A DNA stretch of 64,000 bases. Source: Desulfoscipio gibsoniae DSM 7213. GTDB taxonomy: Bacteria; Bacillota; Desulfotomaculia; Desulfotomaculales; Desulfallaceae. The stretch is taken from NCBI RefSeq assembly GCF_000233715.2, contig NC_021184.1, positions 4,646,001-4,710,000 on the forward strand, given 5' to 3'. Shown here in pieces: positions 37,749 to 47,163 of this stretch (positions within the stretch are counted from its first letter, which is position 1; each line of letters starts with the position of its first letter). The position numbers and the translations under genes are program-made. Below the pieces are notes generated by a model, which had not been told where the DNA came from, made no database searches, and saw nothing but the letters and a program-made list of their open reading frames with translations.

Positions 37749-39488
37749 TTATGATTGACGCAAACCTTTACTGGGACCGGGCTTACGCCTGGGTATGGAC
37801 AGGTACTTTTTCATTTTCCTGACCACGGTGGATTGATTAATCCCCAACGCCTCGGCCATTAAATAAGTGTTGCCATACGTTTTATAGGCCCTTGATATCA
37901 GCTGTTTTTCAACCTCATACACAGCCTCCTCCATATTACACAGGTCGGGCACATAAATTTTATTATCCTTTTTACTTATTTGATTAAGCACATAATCAGG
38001 CAAGCAAGATGGCTTTATCTCCACCAGCTCAGAGGTTACCGCCAGCCTTTCTATAATATTTTCCACTTCCCGAACATTGCCGGGCCAGCTATACCGCTGT
38101 AGTATATCCACAGTTTCCGGGTGCAGTTTTTTCAGCATATCGTATTTTTTATTTATTACATCAAGGTAATACTCAAGCAGCGGTAGGATATCCTGGGGGC
38201 GCTGCCTCAGCGGTGGTATATCCAGCGGGATAACATTAAGTCTGTAATACAAATCCTCCCTAAAAGAACCCTCGGCTACCATATCTTTTATATTACGGTT
38301 GGTGGCTGCAATAAACCTTACATTTACATTGATTGGGACTGTGCCGCCAACCGGCAGCACACAACGCTGTTGAATGACATGCAGCAGCTTGACCTGGAGG
38401 TTTAACGGCAGTTCCCCAACCTCATCCAGGAATACCGTGCCGCCGTCACCAATTTGAATCAAGCCTTTTTTGCCGCCCTTTTGCGCACCGGTAAAGGCAC
38501 CCGGAGCATAGCCAAACAATTCCGATTCCAATAAATTCTCGGGGATGGCCCCGCAATTAATGGACACAAAGGGACCATCATTGCGACTGCTCAGCTTATG
38601 AATTCTGCTGGCCACTACACCTTTACCCACTCCAGACTCACCTGTAATCAAAACTGTGCTGTCCACCCTGGCCACTTTGTCCACCATATCCAAAACTTTT
38701 ATCATTTCCGGGCTGGAGGCAACAATTTCCTTATTAATTTTTTTATCACTTTCCAACTGCATAACCTGCTTGCGATACGCATCAGCCAACTGTTCTGTCT
38801 CGAATAATCGTTTGCGCAATCTGGCCAATTCTGAAACTTCCCTGGAGTTGACCACTATGCGCAATATATTGCCCTGCTCATCAAAAACCGGGTTGCCCGT
38901 GACAATTAATTCCTTGCCGGCACCGGTTTTTTGAGTAATGGTAACCCGTTCTTTTTTCTCGAAGACTAAACGAGCAACCGAAGGTTTAATTAAACCTTGT
39001 TTTTCCAGCTCAAGCACGTTTTGTCCGATCATCTGTTGAGTATCCACCCCATAATAAGGTATGCCTGCATTACTAATTTTCACAACCAGGCCCTGGCCGT
39101 CAATGACAAATATTTCGTCAAATGAGGCATCAAATATGGCCTCCAGCTCGTTTTTAGCCTCCCGCAAACTCTGTATTTCATCTTTTTGTTTTACATTCTC
39201 TGATACATCCTGCAAGATGAATATAGAGCCCTCAGGGCGGCCGTTGTTTTGCACAATTGTGCGACTCACTACCAGTGACCGGCCGGACATCGTAATTCTT
39301 TCCTCCCGGGTTTCCCTTTCCGATAACACTAGATCAGTAAGCCCGCAGTCCGGCATAATCTCATTAATCACCCGCCCTGTGACGTGGCGATGACTAAAGC
39401 CCAATAATTCCCCGGCCGCATCGCTGCACATGACTATTCGTCCCCCGGCATCAGTGGTGATTACTCCATGACTAACCTTATGCTGCAT
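37749..39488 (-). CDS. PAS-domain sigma-54-dependent transcriptional activator
   Basis: 579 residues. Two PAS domains (about 5-100 and 115-225; TDAGGRIVMCSDAAGELLG and IDGQGLVVKISNAGIPYYG) precede an AAA+ domain with Walker A GESGVGKGVVASRIH, the sigma-54 contact loop GAFTGA in GYAPGAFTGAQKGGKKG, and GTVFLDEVGELPLNLQVKLLHVIQ (Walker B). The C-terminus has a TyrR-like helix-turn-helix (YLMAEALGINQSTVVRKMKKYL). It activates sigma-54 promoters by ATP hydrolysis; the PAS domains probably sense a metabolite. It lies after glutamate dehydrogenase, at the end of the catabolic block, and is likely its regulator. Closest recognisable type is the PrdR/TyrR-like group. Confidence 0.93.
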   Translation of the reverse strand: MQHKVSHGVITTDAGGRIVMCSDAAGELLGFSHRHVTGRVINEIMPDCGLTDLVLSERETREERITMSGRSLVVSRTIVQNNGRPEGSIFILQDVSENVKQKDEIQSLREAKNELEAIFDASFDEIFVIDGQGLVVKISNAGIPYYGVDTQQMIGQNVLELEKQGLIKPSVARLVFEKKERVTITQKTGAGKELIVTGNPVFDEQGNILRIVVNSREVSELARLRKRLFETEQLADAYRKQVMQLESDKKINKEIVASSPEMIKVLDMVDKVARVDSTVLITGESGVGKGVVASRIHKLSSRNDGPFVSINCGAIPENLLESELFGYAPGAFTGAQKGGKKGLIQIGDGGTVFLDEVGELPLNLQVKLLHVIQQRCVLPVGGTVPINVNVRFIAATNRNIKDMVAEGSFREDLYYRLNVIPLDIPPLRQRPQDILPLLEYYLDVINKKYDMLKKLHPETVDILQRYSWPGNVREVENIIERLAVTSELVEIKPSCLPDYVLNQISKKDNKIYVPDLCNMEEAVYEVEKQLISRAYKTYGNTYLMAEALGINQSTVVRKMKKYLSIPRRKPGPSKGLRQS

Positions 39489-39597
39489 GATTTCCCTCCC
39501 ACAGGCCCATTTCGTTAGTTATTCGCTTTGTTTACATTATAGCAAATGCCGCAGTTGCAGTACAAACACCTGAAATTAACGGATGTGGCATTTAAAA

Positions 39598-39629
39598 TTA
39601 AAAAAATCGGCCCGAAAAGAACGGGCCGA
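39598..39629 (-). terminator. Intrinsic terminator
   Basis: TCGGCCCG / CGGGCCGA, eight GC-rich pairs with a 7-base loop, followed on the minus strand by seven T. It ends transcription from the gdh side before the activator gene. Confidence 0.88.
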
Positions 39630-39790
39630 CATAAAAAGGATCTCTATTATAAATCGCCTTAAGGCCCCGCCTCTAAAGGCGAAAGAGGCTTTACCTCAAA
39701 ACAAACGGTTACACCGTTAATTTTGACAGATTAGCAAATAGATTACCCTTGCTTTTTTTGTTGGTTGTTGGTTATTCAGTCGCCTTGATA

Positions 39791-39849
39791 GGTGCCGGGT
39801 GTTGAAAGGTTGAAAATCTTAGATTTTCAACCTTTCAACACCCGGCACC
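39791..39849. repeat. Perfect 29-pair inverted repeat GGTGCCGGGTGTTGAAAGG...
   Basis: Arms 39791-39819 and 39821-39849 are exact complements with one central base. The same arm sequence occurs at 41473-41531 (27 pairs, 5-base loop) and as a single arm at 29708-29756. Followed by AAAGT, as is the 29.7-kb copy. Confidence 0.92.
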
Positions 39850-39902
39850 AAAGTCTACCGGCACCGGCTCATGTGATACCGGCCGGCGGCGTTGGCAGCT
39901 TA

Positions 39903-41207
39903 TTAAGCAAATTTTACTTCCCGCTTCACTTCGGGTTGCACCTGGTGTCCCAGCCAGCCTCTGACACGCATGGCCTCATAGATACGTTCGATGGCCACCA
40001 TATATGCCGCACCCCGCATATCCACATCTTTTCGGTTCCGGTATAGTGAATAAATAGTATTAAAAGCTTCTACCATCTTTCTTTCCAACCTATCGTTAAC
40101 TTCATCCTCACTCCAGTAATAACCATAACGGTTTTGCACCCACTCAAAGTAAGAAACAGTTACACCACCAGCGTTGGTCAACACATCGGGCAGCACAAGA
40201 ATTTTCCTTTCAGCCAAAATTTTGTCCGCATCCGGTGTTGTGGGTCCGTTGGCTGCTTCAGCAACAATTTTAGCGTTAATATTAGCGGCATTTTGTCCGG
40301 TAATTTGATTTTCTACGGCCGCCGGCACCAGTATGTCGCACTTTAGTGTAAGCAGTTCTTTATTGCCGATGTTCTGGCTTCCAGGGAAATCTTTCAAAGT
40401 ACCATTTTGTGCATAGTATTCTTGCAGGGACGGGACATCCAAACCTTTGGGGTTATACACGCCACCGTATACGTCACTTACCGCCAAAATGCGACAGCCC
40501 ACCTCGTGCAGTATTTTTACGGCATTTCCGCCCACATTGCCGAACCCCTGCACCACAACTTCCGCACCCTTCATATTAATGCCCATGGCCCTTGCGGCCT
40601 CACGGATAATAAACATAGCACCGCGGGAAGTGGCCTCAACCCGGCCAAGGGACCCTCCTACAATGATAGGCTTACCGGTGATCATACCAAATTCACCATA
40701 ATTCTTGTAGCGGCTGAATTCATCGAGCATCCAGCCCATGACCCTGCCGTCAGTACCCACATCGGGAGCAGGAATATCAATATCCATACCCAGAATAGGA
40801 GATATGGCACGTATATAGCCACGGCTCAGCCTTTCCAGCTCTCCGGGGGAAAGTTCCCGCGGATCCACCACCACACCGCCCTTGCTGCCGCCGAACGGAA
40901 CATTGAGCAGCGCGCACTTTAGGGTCATCCAAGCTGATAGAGCTTTGACCTCATCTATATCCACGTCTTGATGGAACCGGATACCCCCTTTATACGGGCC
41001 AAGGGCATTATTATGCTGAGAACGATAACCTTTAATAACATTGATCGAACCGTCATCCATTTGCACCGGAATAGCTACTTCCACCACATTTTGAGGTTCA
41101 CTGAGAATGTTATATACCGACCTATTTAAACTCATTTTCTTTACAGTAGCATCAATTAGTCCTTTAACGATTTCATAGTTATTAATTTTCTTAGTCACAT
41201 TCAGCAC
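39903..41207 (-). CDS. gdhA: Glutamate dehydrogenase (Glu/Leu/Phe/Val family)
   Basis: 434 residues, typical for the RocG/GudB group. The substrate-binding region GPYKGGIRFHQDVDIDEVKALSAWMTLKCALLNVPFGGSKGGVVVDP has the catalytic lysine, and VVVQGFGNVGGNAVKILHEVGCRILAVSD is the dinucleotide fold. It interconverts glutamate with 2-oxoglutarate and ammonia. In this block it would regenerate the 2-oxoglutarate used as amino acceptor by the neighbouring transaminase, releasing ammonia and NADH. It lies 363 bases after the aldehyde oxidoreductase gene. A leucine/valine dehydrogenase is less likely given the length and motifs. Confidence 0.93.
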   Translation of the reverse strand: MLNVTKKINNYEIVKGLIDATVKKMSLNRSVYNILSEPQNVVEVAIPVQMDDGSINVIKGYRSQHNNALGPYKGGIRFHQDVDIDEVKALSAWMTLKCALLNVPFGGSKGGVVVDPRELSPGELERLSRGYIRAISPILGMDIDIPAPDVGTDGRVMGWMLDEFSRYKNYGEFGMITGKPIIVGGSLGRVEATSRGAMFIIREAARAMGINMKGAEVVVQGFGNVGGNAVKILHEVGCRILAVSDVYGGVYNPKGLDVPSLQEYYAQNGTLKDFPGSQNIGNKELLTLKCDILVPAAVENQITGQNAANINAKIVAEAANGPTTPDADKILAERKILVLPDVLTNAGGVTVSYFEWVQNRYGYYWSEDEVNDRLERKMVEAFNTIYSLYRNRKDVDMRGAAYMVAIERIYEAMRVRGWLGHQVQPEVKREVKFA

Positions 41208-41570
41208 CCCTTTGTCACATATTTAAAGTTAACTATAGTAATGAGCAAAAGAAATGCCAGCTGCGCTAATTATTAAATTTTTCAGAAAAGGCATCAATCT
41301 GCGGTTTTTTTATAGCAACAATATATAGGTGCCCATGAATTTAATGCAGCCCTGCATGAATCCACATATCCATCCAGCTGTATACAGTACACAGACAGCT
41401 TGATTACATTAGCAAAACATTTTCATGCATCAAAATCTTTATTTAATTTGGCTGTGCATTAATTAAAAACTTGGTGCCGGGTGTTGAAAGGTTGAAAATT
41501 AAAGATTTTCAACCTTTCAACACCCGGCACCTTTTAACGCTCTACGCTGGGGCAAAAACGCGCCTTAGAA
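41208..41570. other. Intergenic region upstream of glutamate dehydrogenase
   Basis: 363 bases. From the right: the perfect hairpin repeat (41473-41531), an ATGCAT at 41425, and a palindrome ATGCAG-CC-CTGCAT at 41344-41357 that could be an operator for gdh. No clear -24/-12 or -35/-10 promoter was found. Confidence 0.5.
41473..41531. repeat. Perfect 27-pair inverted repeat, second full copy
   Basis: Arms 41473-41499 and 41505-41531 with loop TAAAG; same arms as 39791-39849. The two copies bracket the glutamate dehydrogenase gene. Confidence 0.92.
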
Positions 41571-43307
41571 TCAGGCCGACCACCCGCGCAAAAGATAATA
41601 ATCATCCACCATTTTGTTCAATTCTTCCGGAGTGATACTGTACCGGCCATCGTTAAGCTTTTCCTTGAACAACCTGGGCGGCAGGGTATCATCGGCTCTG
41701 GTCAAACCCTGCTGTAGGTTAAACTGGCGGTTGGCGTTAATAATCCGGTTGGCAATGTTCCACAGATCGTCCTTGGTTAAATCAAGACCCGTGCATGCTT
41801 TATTTAAGTCAACCAGCGTTTCCCAGGGGATCAGGTCCCTGAAGAATACGCACAAAATTTGGGTATTAAAAATCGTCAGCCGGTTTTCATAGTCTATAAA
41901 CAGCTCTGCCTTGCCCTCAATGGTGTTGGGGTCGCTAATACCCACCAGCTCAGGCTTGTAAAAGGTGGCCCGCAAATGGCAGGCCCCCCGGGCTGAGGTG
42001 GCATAGGCCAGACCCATACCCTTGAGTACCCGGGGGTCATACCCGGGGGGTTCCAGCCCCTTGACATGCACTGCAATATCCGACAGGTTCAGCCGCTGAC
42101 TGGCATCTTTAATGCCCAGGGAAAGTATTTCACCCAGTCCTTCTCGCCGGGCTATTTGGTTTATCAATTCCACCGCAGCTTCCATGTCTCCGTACTTGAC
42201 CGGAGCATCAAGCAAACCGCGCTCCACGCCTTCCATGACCAGCGCTACCAAATTACCGGTGGAGATGGTATCCAGGCCCAAGCGGTCGCACAAATCGTTA
42301 AAGTAGGCAATTTGGTCCAGCCGGTTAAAGGAACAGAGACCACCAAAGGTATAAAGGGTCTCATACTCCGGGCCTTCAATTTCCAGGCCGGCATATTCCC
42401 CTTCGGGCACAGTGATATGTTTACCGCAGGCCATAAAGCAATTATTGCAAGCGGTGGGCTTGACTTTAAATTGCTCCAACAAAGTATCACCGGAAATGTT
42501 TTCCCAATTGGGATCATACACCCGGTTCCAATAACGGTTGGGAAAACAATTGGCGCCGTTCATTGTTTTTACCATGCCAGTGGTGCCGTAAGTGCGATAA
42601 GCTTCCACCCCGGGATTATCTTTGCCCAGGTCTCTGATTCTTTTCACCACGTCCTTCAACAATTCGGGGTCGGCAATTTCAGCTTTGGAACTGCCATGGA
42701 ACACCACGGCCTTTAATTTTTTGGAGCCCATTACAGCTCCCATTCCGGTGCGCCCGGCGGAACGCCAGCGATTATTTTCAATACAGGCAAACCGTACCAG
42801 GTTTTCTCCGGCCGGCCCAATTACCAGCGCCTGGGCGCCGGGCACATTTACTTTTTCCAGCACCGCGTCCTCAGTGGCGTAGGTATCTTGACCCCAGAGC
42901 CCGGACGCATCATGGAAGACTACTCCTTGATCGCTGATTTCAACAAATACCGGTTTATCAGACATGCCTTCAAAAATAATGGCGTCATAACCGGCCCGGC
43001 GCATTACCGGAGCCACCCGGCCACCGGAATACGACTCAGCGTAACCGCCCGTCTGCGGTGACTTACTAAATACACCATAACGGCTGTTACCCACCATGAT
43101 GGTATCGCTGGCCGCTCCCAGGGTAAAGATCAGCTTATTGTCCGCTGAAAGCGGGTCAGTAGCGGGTTTGACGTTTTGCAACAACAAGTAGGAACCCAGC
43201 CCCTTGCCGCCAAGATACTGCTGGAAAACCTCATCGGGAATATGCTCTACACTGTGGGTTTGACCTGTCAGGTCAACCCGCAGCAGCTTACCGTAAAAAC
43301 CTTTCAT
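41571..43307 (-). CDS. Aldehyde:ferredoxin oxidoreductase (tungsten/molybdopterin AOR family)
   Basis: 578 residues from the ATG at 43307 (AAGGAGG upstream); the frame opens 37 codons earlier without family similarity. N-terminus MKGFYGKLLRVDLTGQ and GGKGLGSYLLLQ bind the bis-pterin cofactor; the [4Fe-4S] ligands are in ACNNCFMACGKH (C-x2-C-x3-C) with a later Cys in TQILCVFFRDL; GLAYATSARGACHLRA is the second pterin motif. The enzyme oxidises aldehydes to acids, reducing ferredoxin. It follows the transaminase gene, whose product would be an omega-aldehyde acid, and a MoaD-like gene lies in the same operon. The aldehyde substrate cannot be read from sequence. Confidence 0.93.
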   Translation of the reverse strand: MKGFYGKLLRVDLTGQTHSVEHIPDEVFQQYLGGKGLGSYLLLQNVKPATDPLSADNKLIFTLGAASDTIMVGNSRYGVFSKSPQTGGYAESYSGGRVAPVMRRAGYDAIIFEGMSDKPVFVEISDQGVVFHDASGLWGQDTYATEDAVLEKVNVPGAQALVIGPAGENLVRFACIENNRWRSAGRTGMGAVMGSKKLKAVVFHGSSKAEIADPELLKDVVKRIRDLGKDNPGVEAYRTYGTTGMVKTMNGANCFPNRYWNRVYDPNWENISGDTLLEQFKVKPTACNNCFMACGKHITVPEGEYAGLEIEGPEYETLYTFGGLCSFNRLDQIAYFNDLCDRLGLDTISTGNLVALVMEGVERGLLDAPVKYGDMEAAVELINQIARREGLGEILSLGIKDASQRLNLSDIAVHVKGLEPPGYDPRVLKGMGLAYATSARGACHLRATFYKPELVGISDPNTIEGKAELFIDYENRLTIFNTQILCVFFRDLIPWETLVDLNKACTGLDLTKDDLWNIANRIINANRQFNLQQGLTRADDTLPPRLFKEKLNDGRYSITPEELNKMVDDYYLLRGWSA

Positions 43308-43382
43308 CAAAAACTTCCTCCTTAGTACTGGACAAGTCCAACAGAGTAACTGCCACTTCAATCCGCAAACTGCGGGTGAATG

Positions 43383-43442
43383 AATGAGCCGGCGCTTTGG
43401 CAAAGTCAATTGCGGCAAGACACCGGCTCATTATATAATGCA
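43383..43442 (-). terminator. Hairpin between transaminase and AOR genes
   Basis: AATGAGCCGG (43383-43392) and CCGGCTCATT (43433-43442), ten perfect pairs enclosing 40 bases. It may tune expression of the AOR gene relative to the transaminase; it has no T run. Confidence 0.45.
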
Positions 43443-43576
43443 CCAGACTTTTCATACTCTCCACATCCGGAGGTCATGGATATCCCAAAGACACTCCACT
43501 GTGGGCCCGGCCATTAATTATTCAAAGCTCACAGGACCGGGGTCAACCGGGCTATTAACAAGTTTGCTGACATTAA

Positions 43577-44881
43577 TTATTTGGAGACACTGGCTACGGC
43601 CTGTTCCAGCACTTCCAGGCCTTTTTCCAGCTGCTCGTCGGTAATCACCAGCGGAATGAGGGTGCGGATAACGTTGCCGAAAATACCGGCGCTGATGGTA
43701 ATAACACCATTATCGATACAGTATTTGGAAATCGCTGCGGTTTCTTCCTTAGCCGGCTCTTTTGTTTCACGATCTTTTACCAGCTCAATGGCGTTCATAG
43801 AACCCAAACCGCGCACATCACCAATAATGGGGTATTTCTCCTTCATCTCCAGCATACGGCCACGCACTTTTTCGCCAATAACTTGGGAGCGCTCGACCAG
43901 TTTCTCTTCTTCCATATATTTAATGGTAGCCAATGCTGCGGCGCAGGACACCGGGTTACCGCCAAATGTGCCACCAATGTGTCCCGGATCCGGGGCATCC
44001 ATAATTTCAGCTTTGCCCACCACGCCGCTCAAGGGCATGCCCGAGGCAATGGACTTGGCCACCGTCATCAAATCGGGCTCCAGGCCAAAGTGCTCGCATG
44101 CAAACATTTTTCCGGTCCGGCCAAAACCAGCCTGCACTTCGTCGGCAATCAATACAATACCATACTGATCACAGATTTTACGCAGCCCGGGCAAAAATTC
44201 CGGCGGCGGAACAATAAAGCCACCCTCGCCCTGCACCGGCTCAATTATCATGGCGGCCACTGTTTCAGGGGCTACTTCCGCAGCAAACATCCGGTCAAAC
44301 TGCTCCAGACAGTGCATGCCGCAACCCGGGTAAGTCGACCTGTAGTAGCAGCGATAGCAGTAAGCCGAGGGAATCTTATAAACTTCGGGGGCAAAGGGAC
44401 CGAAGCCAAACTTATAGGGTTTAACTTTGCTGGTTAAACTCATGGTCATCAGTGTACGGCCATGGAAAGCGCATTCAAAGGAAATTATGCCTGTGCGCTT
44501 GGTGTGAAAGCGAGCAATCTTTACGGCGTTTTCCACGCACTCGGCACCACTATTGGCAAACATGACCTTTTTGGCAAAATCTCCGGGGGTAATAGCGGTC
44601 AGTTTTTCAGCCAATTCCACGTAATTTTCGTACATGGTGGTCATAAAGCAGGTATGCAGAAGCTTGTCTGCCTGGTTTTTAATGGCCTCCACCACAGGGG
44701 GCGGGCAATGACCGGAGTTTAGTGTGCCGATGCCGGCATAAAAATCAATGTACTCATTGCCATCCACATCAATAATGGTTGCGCCTTTGGCCTCTTTGAC
44801 AAAAATGTCGGTGGAGTTGGATATACCCCGGGCCACCACATTTTGCTTCCTTGCCAAAAGTTCTTGCTGTGTACTACTCAT
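43577..44881 (-). CDS. Class III omega-amino acid aminotransferase (GabT/DavT-like)
   Basis: 434 residues. PLP-binding Lys is in DLMTVAKSIASGMPLSGVVGK; the Asp in GIVLIADEVQAGFGRTGK contacts the pyridine ring; MFANSGAECVENAVKIAR and FHGRTLMTMSLTSKVKPYK are further family motifs. The order of motifs is close to 4-aminobutyrate and 5-aminovalerate aminotransferases. It moves the terminal amino group to 2-oxoglutarate and leaves a semialdehyde. Insertion CYRCYYRSTYPGCGMHC is a cysteine-rich loop seen in some thermophilic relatives. In the operon permease, MoaD-like, transaminase, AOR; the semialdehyde would pass to the AOR. 4-aminobutyrate versus 5-aminovalerate is not decided by the gene alone. 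Confidence 0.9.
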   Translation of the reverse strand: MSSTQQELLARKQNVVARGISNSTDIFVKEAKGATIIDVDGNEYIDFYAGIGTLNSGHCPPPVVEAIKNQADKLLHTCFMTTMYENYVELAEKLTAITPGDFAKKVMFANSGAECVENAVKIARFHTKRTGIISFECAFHGRTLMTMSLTSKVKPYKFGFGPFAPEVYKIPSAYCYRCYYRSTYPGCGMHCLEQFDRMFAAEVAPETVAAMIIEPVQGEGGFIVPPPEFLPGLRKICDQYGIVLIADEVQAGFGRTGKMFACEHFGLEPDLMTVAKSIASGMPLSGVVGKAEIMDAPDPGHIGGTFGGNPVSCAAALATIKYMEEEKLVERSQVIGEKVRGRMLEMKEKYPIIGDVRGLGSMNAIELVKDRETKEPAKEETAAISKYCIDNGVITISAGIFGNVIRTLIPLVITDEQLEKGLEVLEQAVASVSK

Positions 44882-44903
44882 GTAACTTACCTCCTCAGTT
44901 TTT

Positions 44904-45164
44904 TTAACCTCCAGTAATATATGGAAATAAAATTATTTCATCGTTTGGCTTTAAGCGTACTGACCATTCACACTTACGACCGTTCACCGTAATAAAACTG
45001 ATATATTGATTTGGTATACCCAGTTGGTTGATTAAATAATCAAGAGTAACATCTTCCGTTACGGGCAGGGTTATTTTGGGCTTTTGATATTCCGGCGGAC
45101 CAACCTGGCGGGCCAGTACAATGCCCATATTTACCAACACGTTAAAAGTTTTAGGCTCAGCCAT
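44904..45164 (-). CDS. MoaD/ThiS-like sulfur-carrier protein associated with AOR
   Basis: 86 residues with ubiquitin-like fold pattern and the C-terminal Gly-Gly (LFPYITGG) that is adenylated and thiocarboxylated in MoaD. Core: VTEDVTLDYLINQLGIPNQYISFITVNGRKCEWSVRLKPNDEIILFP. MoaD gives sulfur for the dithiolene of molybdopterin or tungstopterin. Encoded 3 bases after the permease and 22 before the transaminase, in one operon with the AOR, which needs this cofactor; such pairing is common in anaerobes. Confidence 0.88.
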   Translation of the reverse strand: MAEPKTFNVLVNMGIVLARQVGPPEYQKPKITLPVTEDVTLDYLINQLGIPNQYISFITVNGRKCEWSVRLKPNDEIILFPYITGG

Positions 45165-45167
45165 AAA

Positions 45168-46601
45168 TTACGCTGCACTGTCCTTCTTGGGCACCCGGCC
45201 ATAAACATTTTGACGCATTCTTTTTTCAGCCTCATGAACGCCATAGGAAGATCTGGCCCAAAAGTACAACCCCAGACCGAGAAATGACCAGATAGCTACG
45301 ATGGCCCATTCGTACGGCCAAATTAATGCCGTGGGACTGCCCGGCAGGCACAGTATAATAAAGATCGCACTTAATATTACCGCTGCATAACCCACAAAGC
45401 CGCCACTGGATACTTTAAAGGGGCGCACCATGTGCGGCTCTTTTTTGCGTAAAATAACAAATGAAAGGGCTACCATGGCATAAGCCAGCATAATACCCAA
45501 ACCACCGGCATCAACCAACCAAACCAGCATACTTCTGCCAAAGAAAGGTGCGAAGGTAGTTGAAATGCCAATTAACAATATAGCGTTATAAGGCGTCTTA
45601 TACTTGGGGTGTAGTTTACCAAGAAAGGCAGGCAGCATTCTGGCCTGGGCCATGGCGTAAATCGCCCGGCTGGCGCCAATGTAAAAACCGTTCCAGCTGG
45701 TAATAATACCGCAAATACCACCAACTATGAGCAGCTTGCTGGCCCAGGAACCACCAAATAAAACAGCCATGGCATCGGCTGTCACCAGCGAAGCGCCGCC
45801 CATTTGCTCGGCCGTCATAGCCCTGGAGACACCGAATATAACCAGTATATACCAGGCGGCGGCCATAAATACGGATAAGATCAACACCTTGCCTATAGCC
45901 TTATAGGGCAAATTAATTTCCTCCGCTGCCTGGGGGATAACGTTAAACCCTACAAACATCAGGGGAGTCATTAACAATACTGCAAATATCCCTTTAAATC
46001 CACCCACCCAGAGGGGTTGCATATTGGCTGTCGCTCCATTGAACAAACTGCCGGTGATTAAGAGCAATCCCACCAGTGCAATACCTATGGTAAACACTGT
46101 TTGCAAAAATGCTGCCACCTTAATTCCGATGTAGTTTAATATCATGACCAGTATGGAACCAACCACACCCACGGCCACCCAGGATGCGTATACGTCCCAA
46201 CCGGCAATGGTCCATAAATAGCCTTGCATATAATTAGGGAATAAGTACTCAACTACGGTGGGTAGTGCCACCGCCTCAAAAGCCACCACGGATATATAGC
46301 CCAATAAAATGGCCCAAGTACCGATAAATGATGCAGTTGCCCCCATGGCCCGGTAACAAAAAACCTGTTCACCGCCCACCAGCGGCATGGCTGCGGTGAG
46401 TTCCGAGTATGTCAGTCCGACAAATACAACTAGTATGCCGCCTAATAAAAAGGCCAGCATGGCGCCCAGCGAGCCCGCGGAATGCACCCAGGAACCGGCC
46501 AATACAACCCATCCCCAGCCAATCATGGCTCCAAAGGCTAAAAATAATACATCTGAACGGCCCAGCACCTTGGCCATACCTTGATTCTGCTGCTGACTCA
46601 T
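45168..46601 (-). CDS. APC-superfamily amino acid permease
   Basis: 477 residues from the ATG at 46601 (AGGAGG six bases before); an upstream in-frame start at 46628 would lie before that site. About 12 membrane segments; the N-terminal GAMIGWGWVVLAGSWVHSAGSLGAMLAFLLGGILVVFVGLTYSELTAAMPLVGG has the APC substrate-binding glycine motif in helix 1. It imports an amino acid or amine, with protons or Na+. First gene of the operon with the MoaD-like protein, transaminase and AOR, so its substrate is probably that of the transaminase. Confidence 0.92.
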   Translation of the reverse strand: MSQQQNQGMAKVLGRSDVLFLAFGAMIGWGWVVLAGSWVHSAGSLGAMLAFLLGGILVVFVGLTYSELTAAMPLVGGEQVFCYRAMGATASFIGTWAILLGYISVVAFEAVALPTVVEYLFPNYMQGYLWTIAGWDVYASWVAVGVVGSILVMILNYIGIKVAAFLQTVFTIGIALVGLLLITGSLFNGATANMQPLWVGGFKGIFAVLLMTPLMFVGFNVIPQAAEEINLPYKAIGKVLILSVFMAAAWYILVIFGVSRAMTAEQMGGASLVTADAMAVLFGGSWASKLLIVGGICGIITSWNGFYIGASRAIYAMAQARMLPAFLGKLHPKYKTPYNAILLIGISTTFAPFFGRSMLVWLVDAGGLGIMLAYAMVALSFVILRKKEPHMVRPFKVSSGGFVGYAAVILSAIFIILCLPGSPTALIWPYEWAIVAIWSFLGLGLYFWARSSYGVHEAEKRMRQNVYGRVPKKDSAA

Positions 46602-46824
46602 TCTCATCCTCCTAGAAAGTGATTTCATTGCAACTGTCGTAAAACCTGATTCTTTGCACCCTCCTTTTTATCGTCATTTGTTGACTATTTATGATATCTA
46701 GCAAGATATAAACCAATAACTTGTCTAGATAAAACCACTATTTTTAATAATCTGAAAAGCAATATAATGCCATACAGCATTGATTTATTTCTATCAACAT
46801 ACGGACAACCCGTATCTGCTGGAA

Positions 46825-46854
46825 TTTTATTAATGCTTGATGGAATTAATAAAA
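46825..46854. promoter_or_regulatory. Possible operator upstream of the permease operon
   Basis: Perfect ten-base inverted repeat TTTTATTAAT, 10-base spacer GCTTGATGGA, ATTAATAAAA, about 225 bases upstream of the permease start, a distance suited to a sigma-54 activator site. Confidence 0.4.
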
Positions 46855-47055
46855 TGCCTCCTTGCATTAATATCGATGATTATGTACATAATTTTCTAGT
46901 TGCTAGAATATTTTCTATTAAAACAAACGATTTTTAATCTTTAGAATTATTTCTTTATTAATAGATCAATACCTTTTGTTTATTTTTACCTTTTCACATA
47001 CTAAAATTGTTTTCCAGCATTTTTGACTTTAAACAGAAACAGTTTGAGTTATAAT

Positions 47056-47110
47056 TAAGCCCAGAAGGGGCAGATTGCTGTAGTCAAGCAACCTGCCCCT
47101 TCTGGGCTTA
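47056..47110 (-). terminator. Large hairpin after the CoA-transferase genes
   Basis: Eighteen perfect pairs (TAAGCCCAGAAGGGGCAG and complement) with a 19-base loop, 54 bases after the beta-subunit stop. Flanked by TTAATTATAA on the minus strand, so a weak terminator or mRNA stabiliser. Confidence 0.65.
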
Positions 47111-47163
47111 ATCCGCTGCGGGACGCGGGCAGAATAATATGTCTCGCCGTTATATCAGGTATT

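Larger units (their letters stand above)
39489..39902. other. Intergenic region with terminator and long repeat
   Basis: 414 bases between glutamate dehydrogenase and the activator gene. It contains the terminator 39598-39629, a GCCTC/GAGGC hairpin near 39670-39690 and the perfect 59-base hairpin repeat 39791-39849. No ORF found. Confidence 0.7.
46602..47163. other. Intergenic region upstream of the permease operon
   Basis: 562 bases, strongly AT-rich. Contains the inverted repeat TTTTATTAAT / ATTAATAAAA (46825-46854), AATGC-CATACA-GCATT (46766-46781) and the large hairpin 47056-47110. A gene was not found. The operon promoter should be here but no clear -24/-12 box with correct spacing was seen. 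Confidence 0.5.

Noticed and set aside
39791-39849. Simple transcription terminator
   Set aside because: The stem is far longer than needed, lacks a T run on either strand and recurs at another locus with the same arms, so it was classed as a repeat element.
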